Source: Adenophora triphylla var. japonica (lineage: Eukaryota > Streptophyta > Magnoliopsida > Asterales > Campanulaceae). Taken from it: DNA of 64,000 nucleotides. Location: positions 1-64,000 of the forward strand of contig JAFEMH010007459.1 of assembly GCA_022495995.1 (NCBI GenBank), read 5' to 3'. Each line of letters begins with the position of its first letter. Within the stretch, counting starts at the first letter, position 1. This document shows, in pieces, positions 32,807-45,224 of the stretch. The translations under genes were made by a program, and so were the position numbers. Below the pieces are notes generated by a model. It was not told where the DNA came from, did no database searches, and saw nothing but the letters and a program-made list of their open reading frames with translations.

Positions 32807-34060
32807 CTACTTGCAAATAGCTAATGCATCATGAAAATTCTGAGTCATCCACTGCTGACCTCCTGTATATGTTGATGGCAATACAACTCGTCTGCCTGCA
32901 GATGACGGACCGGTATCTCCTCTTGAAACTGCATCCGTAAGTTTGCTATAAGCTTCAATCCTAAGAGCGGGTTGATTGAAATGAATCCATTGAAGCCTCT
33001 GTGTATCCATCATAATATATGCATCAACCACAAATTGCTGAAATAATCTTCCACTTTCCATGAGTTGCGGTCCTTCTGTAAGCCTTTCTTGGAGTCTGAA
33101 TGATAAAAACTCCTTCAATGAAAGATTGTCACGCTTTGCCGTAGGAGGTTTATTTCTGGGAATTTCTATATAATATTCATCTTCCCCATAAGCAAATAAC
33201 AATGGATACTGAAGAAAAAGGTAACATGGATTAAATTTGTGTATTTGTTTTAATTGACCAAACCTTTCCTCAACCACTATGTCTCTTACATCCGATGAAT
33301 CTTCAGTATCACCCTCAATAAGAGCCGCGACTTCAGAAGTTGTCGGCAAATTATACATTCTTCCGTCCTTAGAACGCTTTCCTATCAGTCGAAGACTTAC
33401 CTCATTTGAATCTCTCCACGAAATACGTTCCGCAACCATTCTGTACATCTTTGCATATGGATTGTTTTCATCAACCATTTTTCTCAAATCCGCTACACTG
33501 GATTTGTCCAAGTCTGAAGACTTTTGTTTACTGTTCATTATAAATCAAGTAATATAAAATTAGTATATATTCTGACAAATGATATATACGTAAAGAAAAA
33601 AAATGATAGACTACGTTATGAAAGAAACATGCCTAACATCATTTATTCTGTTTGTGATTTCGTTATCGGTGTCATAAATATATATTTGTGAGAATTGTGG
33701 AGGAGCTCCTTCATTCGGCAACAATGATCCGATTCGATGGACATTCTGACCTCCCAACTTAAAATCATAAGGGCCTCTTCCTTGATTTACGCTCTTATCA
33801 ATCGTCCCTCCCATTGACGTAAATACATACATCATGTTATAGGCACGTATGTTATCCATAAAATTTTGGCTTTTTTCGTGCCTTTTCTCTAGGAGATCAC
33901 GCAGCAAATTAGGTGGATCTTTCAAGGGAGGAATTTGAACTTGACTGTGCATGCAACACAATGAGAATTAGGATTTTTCATTGGCTTGTTCTTTGGAGTC
34001 CTCTCTTCGAACCAAAATAAAGCATGACAATGTTCACATTCGTAATCTGGATCTCCAATA
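32807..34060 (-). pseudogene. Helitron Rep N-terminal part (Helitron_like_N), frameshifted
   Basis: Minus-strand exons: about 34060-33960 with a Cys/His motif (DPDYECEHCHALFWFEER); 33961-33611 with LLRDLLEKRHEKSQNFMDNI, YNMMYVFTSMGGTIDKSVNQ and GPYDFKLGGQNVHRIGSLLP; and 33538-32807 with FNPCYLFLQYPLLFAYGEDE, FVVDAYIMMDTQRLQWIHFN and VVLPSTYTGGQQWMTQNFHD. All match the Helitron_like_N region. A 1-base change near 33955 breaks the first junction. A stop after AICK near 32807 cuts the link to the HUH part. Confidence 0.85.
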
Positions 34061-34439
34061 TCCCAGTATCCTGTTTATGTGCAATAAATGTAAAATGTAA
34101 CTGATTTTGTTCTAAAATGTAGCAAACAAAATACAATTAAATTAAATATTCTTAAAGTACAATTATATTTCATAATTAAAATCTAAAACATACCTTTCTT
34201 GGTTTTGCAATTTCCTTCATCTTTTTTCCCTATTACAACGTGATGTTCTAGCATTATCTTCTTCATTTGTTGGCAAGTCATTTTGAGATTGAATCCTCAC
34301 TGAATCTAGAAAAAAATATTGAAACAGGTTATAGCATGATATGATGATAAGAAATATAAAATAATAAATAAAGTAACATTTAAAAAATATTCAAATAGGA
34401 CAAATAGGTTATTTTAATTGATTTCATTTACCAGTATCC

Positions 34440-37340
34440 ATGTGATGAAGTGGGTGATTACTCTCAAAATTAAAGTTCCTTTTTAGTGATTACAAAACCC
34501 CACTACTTTGCCTGTTTGGTCTAATGGGTCTTCTAACTTCCAAGCGCATTTGATTAGTGCCGGTTGGCATGGTAGCTACGATAAAGTAAATGTGTAATGA
34601 TTATTAGTAATACTATATATTTTTGTAGTATAAAATATTAAAAAATAATAATTAAATTTTACCTTTTGTAAGATTATATGTAGGAAATATTGGTCGAATT
34701 ATATGACTACCGGTGGTTGGAGATACACCTGAAAGAAATATAATAAAATAATTACTATTTCAGGGAACACAGTTATCGTTCAAAACTAACAATTTAAAAT
34801 TTTTACCATTAATAATTGTAACTTTGAAAAGCATATACTGCCTCCATCTATTCTCCAACTCATTTATATCCTATTTAACATTTCATACTCACACCACATA
34901 TCTTCTACCTTTCTTTTCCTTTATGAGTGTGTGTATGAATCTAACAGTTATCCAAACAATCAAAATTCATTAATATTCTTACCATTCATAGTGTTAGTGA
35001 TAGGAAATGTTAGCGTCATTAATTGACTTGGACCTGTGAATAAAATTAAGGACTGAAATGATTGCATTTACGTAAATTAATACTGACAAAAAAAGAAAAT
35101 TGAAAAAGTACCATCCAAATGAGGTTTGAAATCACAAAACGATTTACGTAATAAGAATAATTATAGTTGTGACGACATTCGAAATCAAAAAACCATAAAC
35201 CCATACATTAAAAGCAAGTATTACCCGGTGATGTTCTCTTCGTCATTAATTGACTTGTTGGCAAATCATTCTGTGATTCAATCATCACAGAATCTTTGTT
35301 GATCCATTTCAAAACTCTAGTAGTTTGGCCAGTTGGCATACCATGCCTCCTCAAATATTCCAATTTATTTGCGACTAATACATTACTCATATTCGCATCA
35401 CTGTTTGGAGAAATGTTTTCATTTCCTTGTTGTCGATTGACAGAATTAGAGTAATCAACATCCAATCTTATTTGCATAGATTGTAAACCACCTAAGAGAA
35501 ATTTCATGGAATTAATTATAACATCATTAAACACACTTGTCAATAAATAGTTTACTGGTGTGTGACTTAGATTAAAACTAAAAAGAGGCTATCGACTTCC
35601 TGGTAAAAAGCATGTAATCCCTCTGTCCCTTTTACAACTCATTTATTTCATATTTTAGTTTTCATACTTACAACACCTATCTCATACATTTCAAGGCTCA
35701 GCATGCCCAAAAATTCATTCGGTTAAGTTTGAGGTGTACGAAGAGAGTGTATGTCCGTGAATCTCAAAATTAACCGTACAATTTAAAAAGAATAGTATTC
35801 TTACTGTTCATGTTGTTACTCGTAGGAAATGTTCGTCTCATCAAATGTCTTGGACCTGGGGATAACACAAAGGGTTGGAGTAATTGCATTTTAAGAAGGT
35901 AATATAATACTAACAAAATTAAAGAAAAAAGAAGTATAGTTATGACGACATTCGAAATCACAAAACCATAAACCCAAAAATTTAAAGCAAGTATTACCCA
36001 GGGGTGTTTTCGATACTCTAAAGTTTGATGAAAGTGGTTGATATGCATTACGGAGGTAATATTTTAGTTTTGGCTCGGATGTAATCACTTTGGCCATGGA
36101 AATTCTTGATTTGGCCTTTTTTTTTCTGGTGTTTGGCCTGTTTTGAGTAGTTTGGCCGAGTTTCTGGGGGCCATGGCCGAGCTGCCTAGGGCCATGGCCG
36201 AGCTTTTAGTCTCTGATGGCCGGTCAAAAGTTTTGGGAATGCTCGGCCGAGCAATAGCCCTGACTCGGTCGATCAGCGACTGGAAATTTAGAAAAAAGTT
36301 TTGGCAAAAGGTCACTCAGCTGAGGCTTATGTGTGGTGCGGCTGAGCAATGGCTAGGGAAGATCAGTGGCTACGGCATGGACTGGCTCAGCCGAGGCACA
36401 AGGGCCACTCGACCGAGCATACAAGGAGCCCCTTCGCCGTGGCCGTGGCCTTGGTTTTGGCCGGCTGGACTTGGCCTTGGCTGGCTTCGACTTCGGCTGG
36501 GCTTGGGCCATTGGGATTTATTGGGGTTCTTGGAATAATAAAAAAAAAAGTATTACCTGGTGATTTTTGCGTTGTGTCTTTTTTGTTTGTTGGCAAATCA
36601 TTATGTGATTCAATCATCACAGAATCTTTGTTGGTGGATTTCAAAACTCCAGTAGTTTGGCCAGTTGGCATACCACGCCTCCTCAAATATTCCAATTTAT
36701 TTGCAGCTAATTCATTACTCAAATTTGCATCACTGTTTGGAGAAATATTTTCATTTCCTTGTTGTCGATTGCAGAAGTATAGTAATTAACATCCAATCTT
36801 CTTTGGAGAGATTGTAAACCCCCTAAGAGAAATTGCATTTTAAAAAGGTAATATAATACTGACAAAAATAAAGAAGAAAGAAGAAGTATAGTTATGAAGA
36901 CATTCGAAATCACAAAACCATAAACCCAAAAATTAAAAGCAAGTATTACCTGGTGATGTTCGCGTTGTGTCTTTTTCATTTGTTGGCAAATTATTCTGTG
37001 ATTCAATCATCACAAAATCTTTGTTGATGGATTTCAAAACTACTGGAGTTTGTCCAGTTGGCATACCACGCCTCCTCAGATATTCCAAGTTGTTTGGGGA
37101 TAATACATTACTGAAATTCGTATCATTGAATGGAGAAATGTTTTCAGTTCCTCGTTGTCGATTGCCAGAATTAGAGTAATCAACATCCAATCTTCTTTTA
37201 AGAGATTGTAAACCCCCTAAACTTTGAAGAACTGGCCTAACACGATTTTGAAATTCTAAGCTTGTTGGATTAGTACCCATTGGCGTGGTACCTAAGATAA
37301 AATTCAAAGGAATAATGATGATGAGTAATGCTATCAATAT
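34440..37340 (-). repeat. Multiplied exon-intron modules between RPA and Rep
   Basis: Four related minus-strand segments occur at about 34440-34575 (partial), 35208-35543, 36550-36850 and 36950-37300. Three carry EYLRRxGMPTGQT and KxINKDxVMIESQNxLPT; two or three carry LQSLxRRLDVDY. The adjoining intron (ACGACATTCGAAATCACAAA through AAAGCAAGTATTACC) is also present three times (35150-35225, 35930-36000, 36885-36952). They could be N-terminal exons of Rep or a separate ORF. Unknown domain. Confidence 0.75.
35999..36547 (+). mobile_element. A-tailed insertion with a 10-bp target duplication (TPRT-type)
   Basis: The third intron copy is split after AAGTATTACC (35989-35998). The same word recurs at 36548-36557, where the module resumes. 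The 549-bp insert ends in AATAATAAAAAAAAAA. Target duplication plus A-tail are the marks of target-primed reverse transcription (SINE, LINE or processed RNA). The insert is rich in GGCCGAG and GGCCATGGCC. I recognise neither a LINE protein nor a tRNA-like head. The plus-strand ORFs at 36143-36538 and 36349-36789 are unsupported. Confidence 0.7.
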
Positions 37341-37619
37341 ATAATCATATAAGCGTTTGAATTTGATAAAATTAAATACAATATCATTTTTTTACTATGA
37401 AAAAAACTTTATAATTATATGAATCTGACAATTTTTCACACTATTAAAATATATACTCTTACCATTTGAATTTGGTAAAATTAAATACAGTATCATTGCC
37501 TTCCAATCAAATCCCCAAAAGAGGGGGACAATTGATCCGGCTGGTCATCATACATTAATAATATCATAATTAGGAAACATAGTATAATGATTATTGTCAT
37601 AAGATCAACTAATTACGCA

Positions 37620-39475
37620 CCTCTAAAACTTCTGTAAGGACTTCAAAAGCAGATTTCTTAAGCAAATGAGAAGCAGTGCTATCAAACAACACAAAATGTG
37701 TAGCAACTTCATTCACATCTGTGACGTTAATCTTAATTTTGAATTAAGAAGATAAAAATACTATTATGAGTCAAAATCTTAATATTTAAAATATAAATAA
37801 TAATAAATGTAAAAAAAATAGATCAACAAATACCTGGGAGTTGGGCCATTGTTAGCATAGGGTGTACCACATTTTTTGCAGTTATTTACGCCCTTATCAA
37901 AGCCCTTATTACATTTAGCATTGCTGCAAGAATCATAGTACCACCTACCAATCGAGTCAACATCAAATATGGTACACAACTTGGTGTAGTCACCAACCTG
38001 TGAAAAAATATCTCTGATGAGTAAAACATAAACTTACTCATCATATTTATAAATATTTACTAATGTATAAACTTATAGGTTTTTTGAACAATCAATGAAA
38101 TACCTCATTAGAGTTGAGCAACTCAGTAATTGTTCTATATTCTTCAATTTTAAACCATTCACTTGTAATAACATTGGTGTCATTGGTGATAGTAGTCAAC
38201 GTCCGGCTATTGGATGAGCTTCTGTCACCGCGCCTTTAAATTTAGATATAATATGTACATATGTAAGTGTAACCCAAAATAAAATAATGTGTCGAAAATC
38301 ATAAAATGTAATTTATGTAAAAGGTACAATACTTGCTCATAAAATCCATTTGTTCACGAACAGTTGGATTGATGTGAAGCTTAGATGCATATGCTTCATA
38401 GTAGAAACATGAATATTTCATGTATAAAAATTATAAATATTATATGAATGACAATAAGATTAATCATAAAATATAATACAATCTATATATACATTTATGG
38501 CAATAACACTCATTCAAAACTATATAACAATCTAGATATACATATAAGAACTCAAAAAAGTTCACCTCGATATTTTGATATCAGTACGAATTGTAGAATG
38601 AGTATTATCGGATCATCAGCATTGTCACCTCTACTGTCAACAATTGAGCTCATCTGCATATGACTCCCACAATATGCAACACAATTGCCTGCCCCTGTCA
38701 TTATATTAAGAAATTAAAAAATTATATGTTGGTATAATACTAAAATAATCTGCTTATAATAAAAATGTTAATCAAATGATGATATTTTGATTAACGTACT
38801 CATTATCAACCAATGTCACATCCATTTTCCTAGCATTGACTGCAGATACAAACTCGAAATCTCCTAGAGGCAGAATAACCTCGCCAATAACATCTAGTAA
38901 CATTTCAAGGAAAATAGCATAAGTGTGAATCTTATGATAGTATTAAGATTTTGAATAAAAATAAGATATATTCTTACCCAAAACAAACTCCTCAGGGTAG
39001 TCCTGTAAATCATTAAAGCGAGTGAATATAAAACCATTGTCTGAGATCCGAGTAGGAATCTCAACTTCAGAAACTTTGGTCGCTAAACTTAAGATTATCT
39101 TCCATGCAGAATTAATTTCCGCCTTTTGATTAATAGGATTGTTTTGCTCCACAGCGAAATTAGAAATCTTCCTGATTTTTCCTTCACTAAACTTTTCCTT
39201 CATTGTTGCCAACAAACTTGTTGGAACGGTAGCTTGAATTTTAGATCCCTAAGTAAAATAATGATATGATATTAGAATTATTCACAAGCATTCTTGGTCC
39301 AAGAAGAAATAATATCTTAAGCACTAACCTCGTCATCAATCAATATCATTTCAAGCGATTGTTTTCCAAGCTTATTTCTTACTGTCCACACTTTCAAAAC
39401 CCGCATAACTATACTGTGAAGCTTAGTGTTCTTTCCGATGGATTTGATTGTAATCACCTGACTGTTTGTTGCCAT
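37620..39475 (-). CDS. Helitron-encoded RPA70-like single-strand DNA-binding protein (multi-exon)
   Basis: Minus-strand exons with GT-AG borders: 39475-39329 (MATNSQVITIKSIGKNTKLH), 39248-38978 (IQATVPTSLLATMKEKFSEG), about 38893-38801 (GEVILPLGDFEFVSAVNARK), about 38690-38565 (GNCVAYCGSHMQMSSIV), then shorter exons to a C-terminal zinc/OB block at 38235-37835. That block has GRWYYDSCSNAKCNKGF and CKKCGTPY, the four-Cys motif of the RPA70 C-terminal domain. EVATHFVLFDSTASHLL follows near 37700. Plant Helitrons often encode such RPA-like proteins, thought to protect single-stranded intermediates. I saw no stop inside the exons, so it may still be translatable. Exact ends of the shorter exons are approximate. 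Confidence 0.78.
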
Positions 39476-39479
39476 TGCC

Positions 39480-41220
39480 TCCTATTGCATGCAAAAAATA
39501 GTAATCAAATTAATATGCATGTAAAAAAAAAAAAGAGGAAAGACGGACTGAGAAAATCTGTGTTGAATATTATGTGAGGGAGTCATAAGCATATATAAAG
39601 AAAACATAAGAAGAACACAGAATAATCTCTGCAAAGTGTGCCAGAGAGATTTGAATTGCACCACATAAGTTTAGTACTCAGTTTAGGGACGGATAGAGTA
39701 TAAAACTTAAAATTCTTTAGCAAAAACACAAAATAAGTTGTAATATACAAAGATGAATTGAATTCCAAACAATTATGGTTATCTGAAATAGATTAACTAA
39801 GAAACACATACTGTGTGGTATACCTTGCAGTGGGTAAAAATGAATTTGATTAACTAAATCATACTTGTATACATGGGTTTTGATGAATTTATTAGTGTCA
39901 TTCATTTTGGAATGGATAAAGTAATTCTATGTTTGTGTGGGTAAATCGATTTGTGATTAACTTCCAGTTTCTGTTAAATGTTGTAGTTACTCTTTAACCT
40001 GTCAGACTTGCACACATTATTTTGATTAACATTCACTGCTTTCATTTACTGTGCATCAGGAAATATTAGTAATAGAAAAATCCATTTGCTCTTGTATGTT
40101 GAAGTATTTAAGTGCCGTTAAGGTGATTAATATTGGGACATAGGAAGTAGTTTTTGTGAATAAATTTGTTTGTATATAATGAAAATGGGCAAAATATAAG
40201 AGAAACAGGTAAAAGTCATGTAGTAGAAAGGAATTGATCCATATGACCTTTGCAACGGTGTCTTGCAATTGTAATGAAAATGGGAAAAATATAAGAGAAA
40301 CATGGTGAAAGTCATGCAATAACATGCTGAGTTAAATGATTAAAATATAGTAGTTCATTTTTACATTTAACTATTGCAATTGTATCAACTCATCAGCATG
40401 ATAAGAAGTTTAGGAGATGTATAATGCACCTGATAAGAGTATTATGACAGAGTAGTACCAATAGTGTAGTACATTGTTTGTTTTTGTAGTAGAACAATAT
40501 TTGATTGGACTGAATCTGGTTCCAATTTTTCTCCTTTTGGCCTAAATCACTGCTCTTATGTCTATAGTATTTTTATGGACCTTCTGACGGAAATTCACCA
40601 GACATGGCACCTTCTGACGGAAATTCACTTTCAGATTTGAAGAAACACGTTCTACGGCTATTGTTTAGTTTAGGTTCCTTGTATTTCTTTTTTTTTTGAT
40701 GGACTACCTATCCATCTATTTGTATTTTATCTCCTTTTCTAATAGATCTTCTTTTAGTAATAAAAAGAAAAATTCATTTTAGAATTCAACATTTATTTCG
40801 TGACAAACCAAAATGAAAAAAAATGAAAAGTTCGACATTTATTCCGGCACATTTATTCCAGGAGGGAGTAAATAACTAATGATCAGGATCATTTTAGATG
40901 TCTATTTCTTTCTTTCTGTTAAAAGCAGTTCTATAACCAAGTCTGGCAGGCTTGAGTAGAGCCAAAGTTTTTTTAGTCAAGTTTTTTTTTTAATCTCAAT
41001 CTACTTTTGGTGATATTCTATCCCATCTGGTAATCTCCACCATTATGATTGCCTTTTCCTCCCTGTTGTGTACCTTAATTCAATCGTTGAAGCTCATTTA
41101 AATTACAGGGACTTAAAAGTTTTTTTTTGGTTCGGTTGTTCTTTCTATCTCTCCTATTGCTTTCTAAACAATCTGGGCTGCTGCTCCGTACTTGATAAAT
41201 GAAACTTGTACTAAATGCAG
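39480..41220. other. Noncoding Helitron sequence between RPA and the AlkB fragment
   Basis: AT-rich. It contains a partial duplication (AATGAAAATGGG...AAGTCATG at about 40177-40222 and 40270-40318), a short tandem (CTTCTGACGGAAATTCAC at 40580 and 40612) and MITE-like traces near 40795-40870. The minus-strand ORFs here are AT-driven and unsupported. Confidence 0.5.
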
Positions 41221-41538
41221 GGAATTCGTGCACATGTTGACCTAATGAAGTTTGAAGATGGAATTGGCTTGGTTTCTCTTGAATCACCTTGCATTATGCA
41301 TTACAGCCGTGTTGAATCTGAAGCTTGTGGGAACGGGAACAGGAACGGAGATTCAGAGCTGGTAAAAGTTCCGGGATACTTGACACCAGGATCGTTACTC
41401 CTTATGTGGGGAGAAGCTCGGTATGAATGGAAGCATGAAATTAATCGAAAACCTGGGTTTCAGAAGTGGGAGGGCCAAGATATTGATCAAAAAAGGAGGA
41501 TTTCCATTACAATGAGAAAGCTTTATCAGAGGGACTGA
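41221..41538 (+). pseudogene. Captured last exon of an AlkB-like 2OG-Fe(II) dioxygenase
   Basis: The plus-strand exon begins right after an AG acceptor (41219-41220) and ends in TGA at 41536-41538. It encodes GIRAHVDLMKFEDGIGLVSL, VPGYLTPGSLLLMWGEARYE, WKHEINRKPGFQKW and RRISITMRKLYQ. The Fe-binding HxD (HVD) and distal His (KHEIN) and the Arg pair of RxSxTxR are present, so this is the catalytic C-terminal half of an AlkB homolog. These enzymes remove alkyl groups from DNA or RNA. Upstream exons are absent, and it runs opposite to the Helitron genes. Confidence 0.8.
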
Positions 41539-41936
41539 AGAAGTCTGGCAAATCTTGGCTGCTGGCCTAGCCTGTATCCAGTTCCAGTGGTTTTGTTGTG
41601 TACTCCCTTCCCCTGTCCCGAAAAGTTAGTCCTACTTGGTAATCAAACTTTGACCATAATTTTATTAAAACCTAGCTATTCTTATGCAATTATAATGAAG
41701 CTATTTTTTAAAAAGGTGATATCTATTTTTATATTAAAAAAATCAAATTAAAGCTTCGAAGTGAGAGGCCAATATTATGTGGTGTTTGGTATGTTCAATC
41801 ATGGGCCTGAAATTTAGAATTACATAACATAAATTGGATTTTAATTTCTTCTTTTAATTATAAATTCAAAATTTGAAGTTGAGTTACCAAGTGCACCTTG
41901 ATAGTGGTAGTCATGTTTAGCTATTCAAATAATTTA

Positions 41937-42105
41937 CTCACTTCATTCTAAAATAATCTTTCCAATTTTTTACTATTATTACAAATAAAATTTGAACAAT
42001 AATTTTAGATTTTATTTATATAATTAAATTAGTTTAAAATTATTGCTCAAAATTCATTTATAATAACAGAAAAAAAAGTGAGAAAATCATTTTGAAATGA
42101 GGAAG
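41937..42105. mobile_element. 169-bp Stowaway-like MITE
   Basis: Flanked by TA on both sides (41935-41936, 42106-42107). Ends read CTCACTTCATTCTAAAATAA and, on the other strand, CTTCCTCATTTCAAAATGAT. A small non-coding element typical of Tc1/mariner MITEs. Confidence 0.75.
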
Positions 42106-43009
42106 TAATATTTTTGTAATTAATTTGAATGCTTTTTATTACTAAAATACCCTTATGTAAATAGTTTGGAACACAGCAGGTTAGAGAACTATCATTGTTT
42201 ATCATCCATTACTAAGTTATCATGACAAATGATGTCTAAATCAACAAATAATTTCAACAACAAAACCAAACTTAGATAACCAACGACCAGCCCAAAAATC
42301 ATCAAAAAAAAAAAAAAACTCAAACCCTAACATGAACAATATAAACATTAAAAATAAATGACAACAATATGATATCAGTTACAATATCTATATCAAACCC
42401 AAATAACAAACAATTAGATGTGTTTTTATCTCTGTGACTCTGAGCATTGAAAAAAACAGAAATCTCATTCAAGCGACATTTAAGAACCATATATGATATT
42501 CAAATTTATTCCATAGAAGTTTTTATAAGAACAACCATGCAAGCTTTCAGAAGGATTTAATGTACATGTATGCAGTTTCTAGGGTTTTCTAGGTTAAAGA
42601 ATATATTAAAAGATGATTGAATTCTTACGTTGGTGTTGAATCTACCAAGCAATGAAGAAGAGTTCTTCTTCTTCCTTCCTAGGCTCGGCTGGTTCCTTTC
42701 TCTCTCTGCCTCTGCCGAAATCTCCTCTCCTATGCCGCCTCTCTCTCTCTCTCTCGTTATATTGAAGGATATAATAATAATTGCCGAAATTTAAGGATAG
42801 AATTTAAGGATAGAATTTGGCTAGTAAATAAGGAGATTGTAATCAATTGATTTTCATAAGATAATAATAAACTGAAATTATTTATACTAACTTTATGCAA
42901 AATTTTAAATTTTTGGATGATCTAACAATGGCATGGCAGAATACTTAGCTGTATTTTAGTCTAGTAAATAAGGATAGAACCGAAATTTCAAATTTTATGA
43001 ATTATATAG

Positions 43010-43260
43010 ATAGATCGGAATTTCAAATTTCAAATTGCCAGCGTTAATATACCATGATTAGGGTGATAGACCGGAATTCAAATTTCAAATTGCCAGCGTG
43101 AAATTGACTCTGTAATAAATTTCGAAATTTGATCCTTTAATTCCGCTATTATACAACATTTAATCTTCTATTAAAATTTCAAATCTCAAATTGCCATCGT
43201 TAAATTGACTCTGTATTAAATTTCGAAATTTGATCCTTTAATTTCACTATTATACCAAAT
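43010..43260. repeat. Short tandem segment in the Helitron 5' region
   Basis: Three variants of a ~70-110-bp segment with AATTTCAAATTGCCAGCGT and CTCTGTAATAAATTTCGAAA. No coding sense. Confidence 0.6.
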
Positions 43261-44033
43261 ATAAGCGTAATTTTCAAATTTCAGATTACTATTTGATATT
43301 TTCTTTTTACTAATTAATATTGTATACTGAATTAATTCAATACACCAATAAGAATACTTGGAAGATTGAAGCCACCAATCATGGAATTCCACGTGAATTT
43401 TAATTATAAAAATGACAAGATAGAAATAAAGATAGTAATAACTAACAACAAAAATTTTAAAGTAACATAATCTTAATGAAAACAAAAATAAATATAAGGA
43501 CGTGACGAAATGCTGCAAGAAACTTATCAATGGTTATATATTCATATTTTTTGTAAGTATGAATTTGGTATTTTAAAAGTTACTTATTTTCTTACTTTAA
43601 TAGCTTTATAAAGATTTATTCTCGATGACTTTGTAAATTTTTTAGCACCTACATTAAGTTTAAAGCATTTATGTTATGTTTTTAATGTCTGTAAGGGCGA
43701 AGGAAGAAAATGAAGCCGAGAATCTTAGTGCAATGGCAACATTGATGTAAACAAAGTACCTGGCAAAAGTGCAAGTAAATGTATGGTATAGAGACAAATT
43801 TTATATTTCACCCAAAAACTGAAACTTACTTTAACTAATCAACAGACTATTAAAAGCATGACTATCAAGCCATGGTTAAACCAAATGCATCTTTAAGCAA
43901 CATAGTCTGAAAAGAACCGTCTTTGACAATGCTGAAAGGGTACAGGAAAAAAAATGCTAGTAACCTGAAACCTATACAAATAAAGTACGACATCAATCTT
44001 GATAAAGCAATTTGATAAAACTAAGATGGAATT

Positions 44034-44304
44034 TTAACAAACCCACAAGCCAGAGGAAGATGATGAAGAAGAAGCAGACCCATCAAAAGGTATCAATTCA
44101 CCCTTGAAGTCCCTAATTTCCTCAAGTAAATAGGAAAGAATAGGAAAGAAGAGTAATCCTTCTTGAGAGGTCTGTGCAATCTTTCTTGAATGCACCATCA
44201 AATCCAGCTCCAGAGATCCGGGCAATATCACGGACGATGCGAAGGAGGGTTTGAATTGTGGCAAATGTGGTGGTGGTGGTGGCGGTGGCGTCTCCGCTGG
44301 ACAT
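44034..44304 (-). pseudogene. Captured N-terminus of a U-box E3 ligase-like gene
   Basis: A minus-strand frame from ATG at 44304 encodes IQTLLRIVRDIARISGAGFD and KKDCTDLSRRITLLSY. After a frame change it continues YLLEEIRDFKGELIPFDGSA with a Ser run and a stop at 44034. This matches the N-terminal domain of plant U-box (PUB12/13/14-like) ubiquitin ligases. A 10-bp tandem duplication (AATAGGAAAG twice, about 44128-44150) explains the frameshift exactly where LLSYLLEEI would read through. Only this first exon is present, without the U-box or ARM repeats. Confidence 0.6.
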
Positions 44305-44474
44305 GGTAGTAGGGTTTCAAAATGCAAAAAATGTGAATTGGATAAAATGGTATAATATTATGGACCAAAATGCAAAAAATTGGCTAAAATTAAAGAATCT
44401 TAAGGACCAAAATGTTAAAAATTGGCAAAAATAGAAGAATTTTAAGGACCTAAATGTAAAATATCGGTGAATAA

Positions 44475-45224
44475 GGGGGCGTTTGGTTCGCCTGAATTGA
44501 CCATTTCGGGGCGGAATGGAATGGTCAATTCCCTTGACTTCATTCCTTCGCCCCGTTTGGTTCGTAGGAATGAAAAATTTTCCATTCCCTACGGAATGGA
44601 TTTTCATTCCTTCCATATATCGAAGGAATGATGAATTCCTTAGGGAATGGAAAAAAAAAATTTTTGACCAAAATACCCCCAAACCCAAACCACTCCTACC
44701 CCTACCCACCCCCAATCAGCCCCTGCCTTACCCCACCCCCACCCACCACCCCCCACGAAATTTTTTTTCTGCCTACCCCCCTATCCAGCCCTGCCCTACC
44801 CCCCACCCCCACCCCCACCCCCTGCCCTGCCCCCCACCCCACCCCCCACCCCCATGAATTTTTTTTTTTCTGCCTACCCCCCCATCCAGCCCTGCCCAGC
44901 CCTACCCCCCACCCCCACAAATTTTTTTTGCCTACCCCCCCCATCCAGCCCTGCCCTACTCCCCCACCCCACCCCCCCCTCCAAAAAAATATTTTTTTTA
45001 AAAAAAGGATAAATTGGTCATTTTATATGCTTTCATTCCATTCCTATAATTTGTATTTTCAAACCAAACATGATTTGCCAAGGAATTGAATGACAATTTC
45101 ATTTCATTCTGTGCCAACCAAACGGAGGGTTTGACCAGTTTTTTTCCATTCCAATTCCTTCATGAATTCCATTTCATTGACAATTCCATTCCTTCACTTT
45201 TTTTCCACCGAACCAAACGGCCCC
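44475..45224. mobile_element. 750-bp PIF/Harbinger-type MITE with TAA target duplication
   Basis: Left end GGGGGCGTTTGGTTCG, right end CGAACCAAACGGCCCC, flanked by TAA at 44472-44474 and 45225-45227. A TAA duplication with GGGGC-GTTTGG ends is the Tourist/PIF-Harbinger mark. Its middle is a C-rich minisatellite. The proline-rich ORFs at 44516-45089 are artefacts of that repeat. Confidence 0.85.
44675..44990. repeat. C-rich minisatellite in the Harbinger MITE
   Basis: Three to four ~80-bp units of the form TTTTTTCTGCCTACCCCCC, then ATCCAGCCCTGCCCTACC and C-A runs. Strong strand asymmetry: almost no G on the plus strand. Confidence 0.85.

Larger units (their letters stand above)
41539..44030. 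other. AT-rich Helitron 5' region
   Basis: No supported gene. It holds a MITE (41937-42105), a CT-rich stretch (42650-42765) and a short segment repeated with variations at 43010-43260 (AATTTCAAATTGCCA(G/T)CGT, three copies). Confidence 0.5.

Noticed and set aside
42650..42780. Alternative Helitron 5' end near the CT-rich stretch
   Set aside because: No TC start with a typical AT-rich terminus after an A was seen there; the 45289 end fits better.
44516..45089. Proline-rich ORFs of 113 and 153 codons that could be taken for an extensin-like protein
   Set aside because: They arise from the C-rich minisatellite inside the Harbinger MITE and read across its unit borders.
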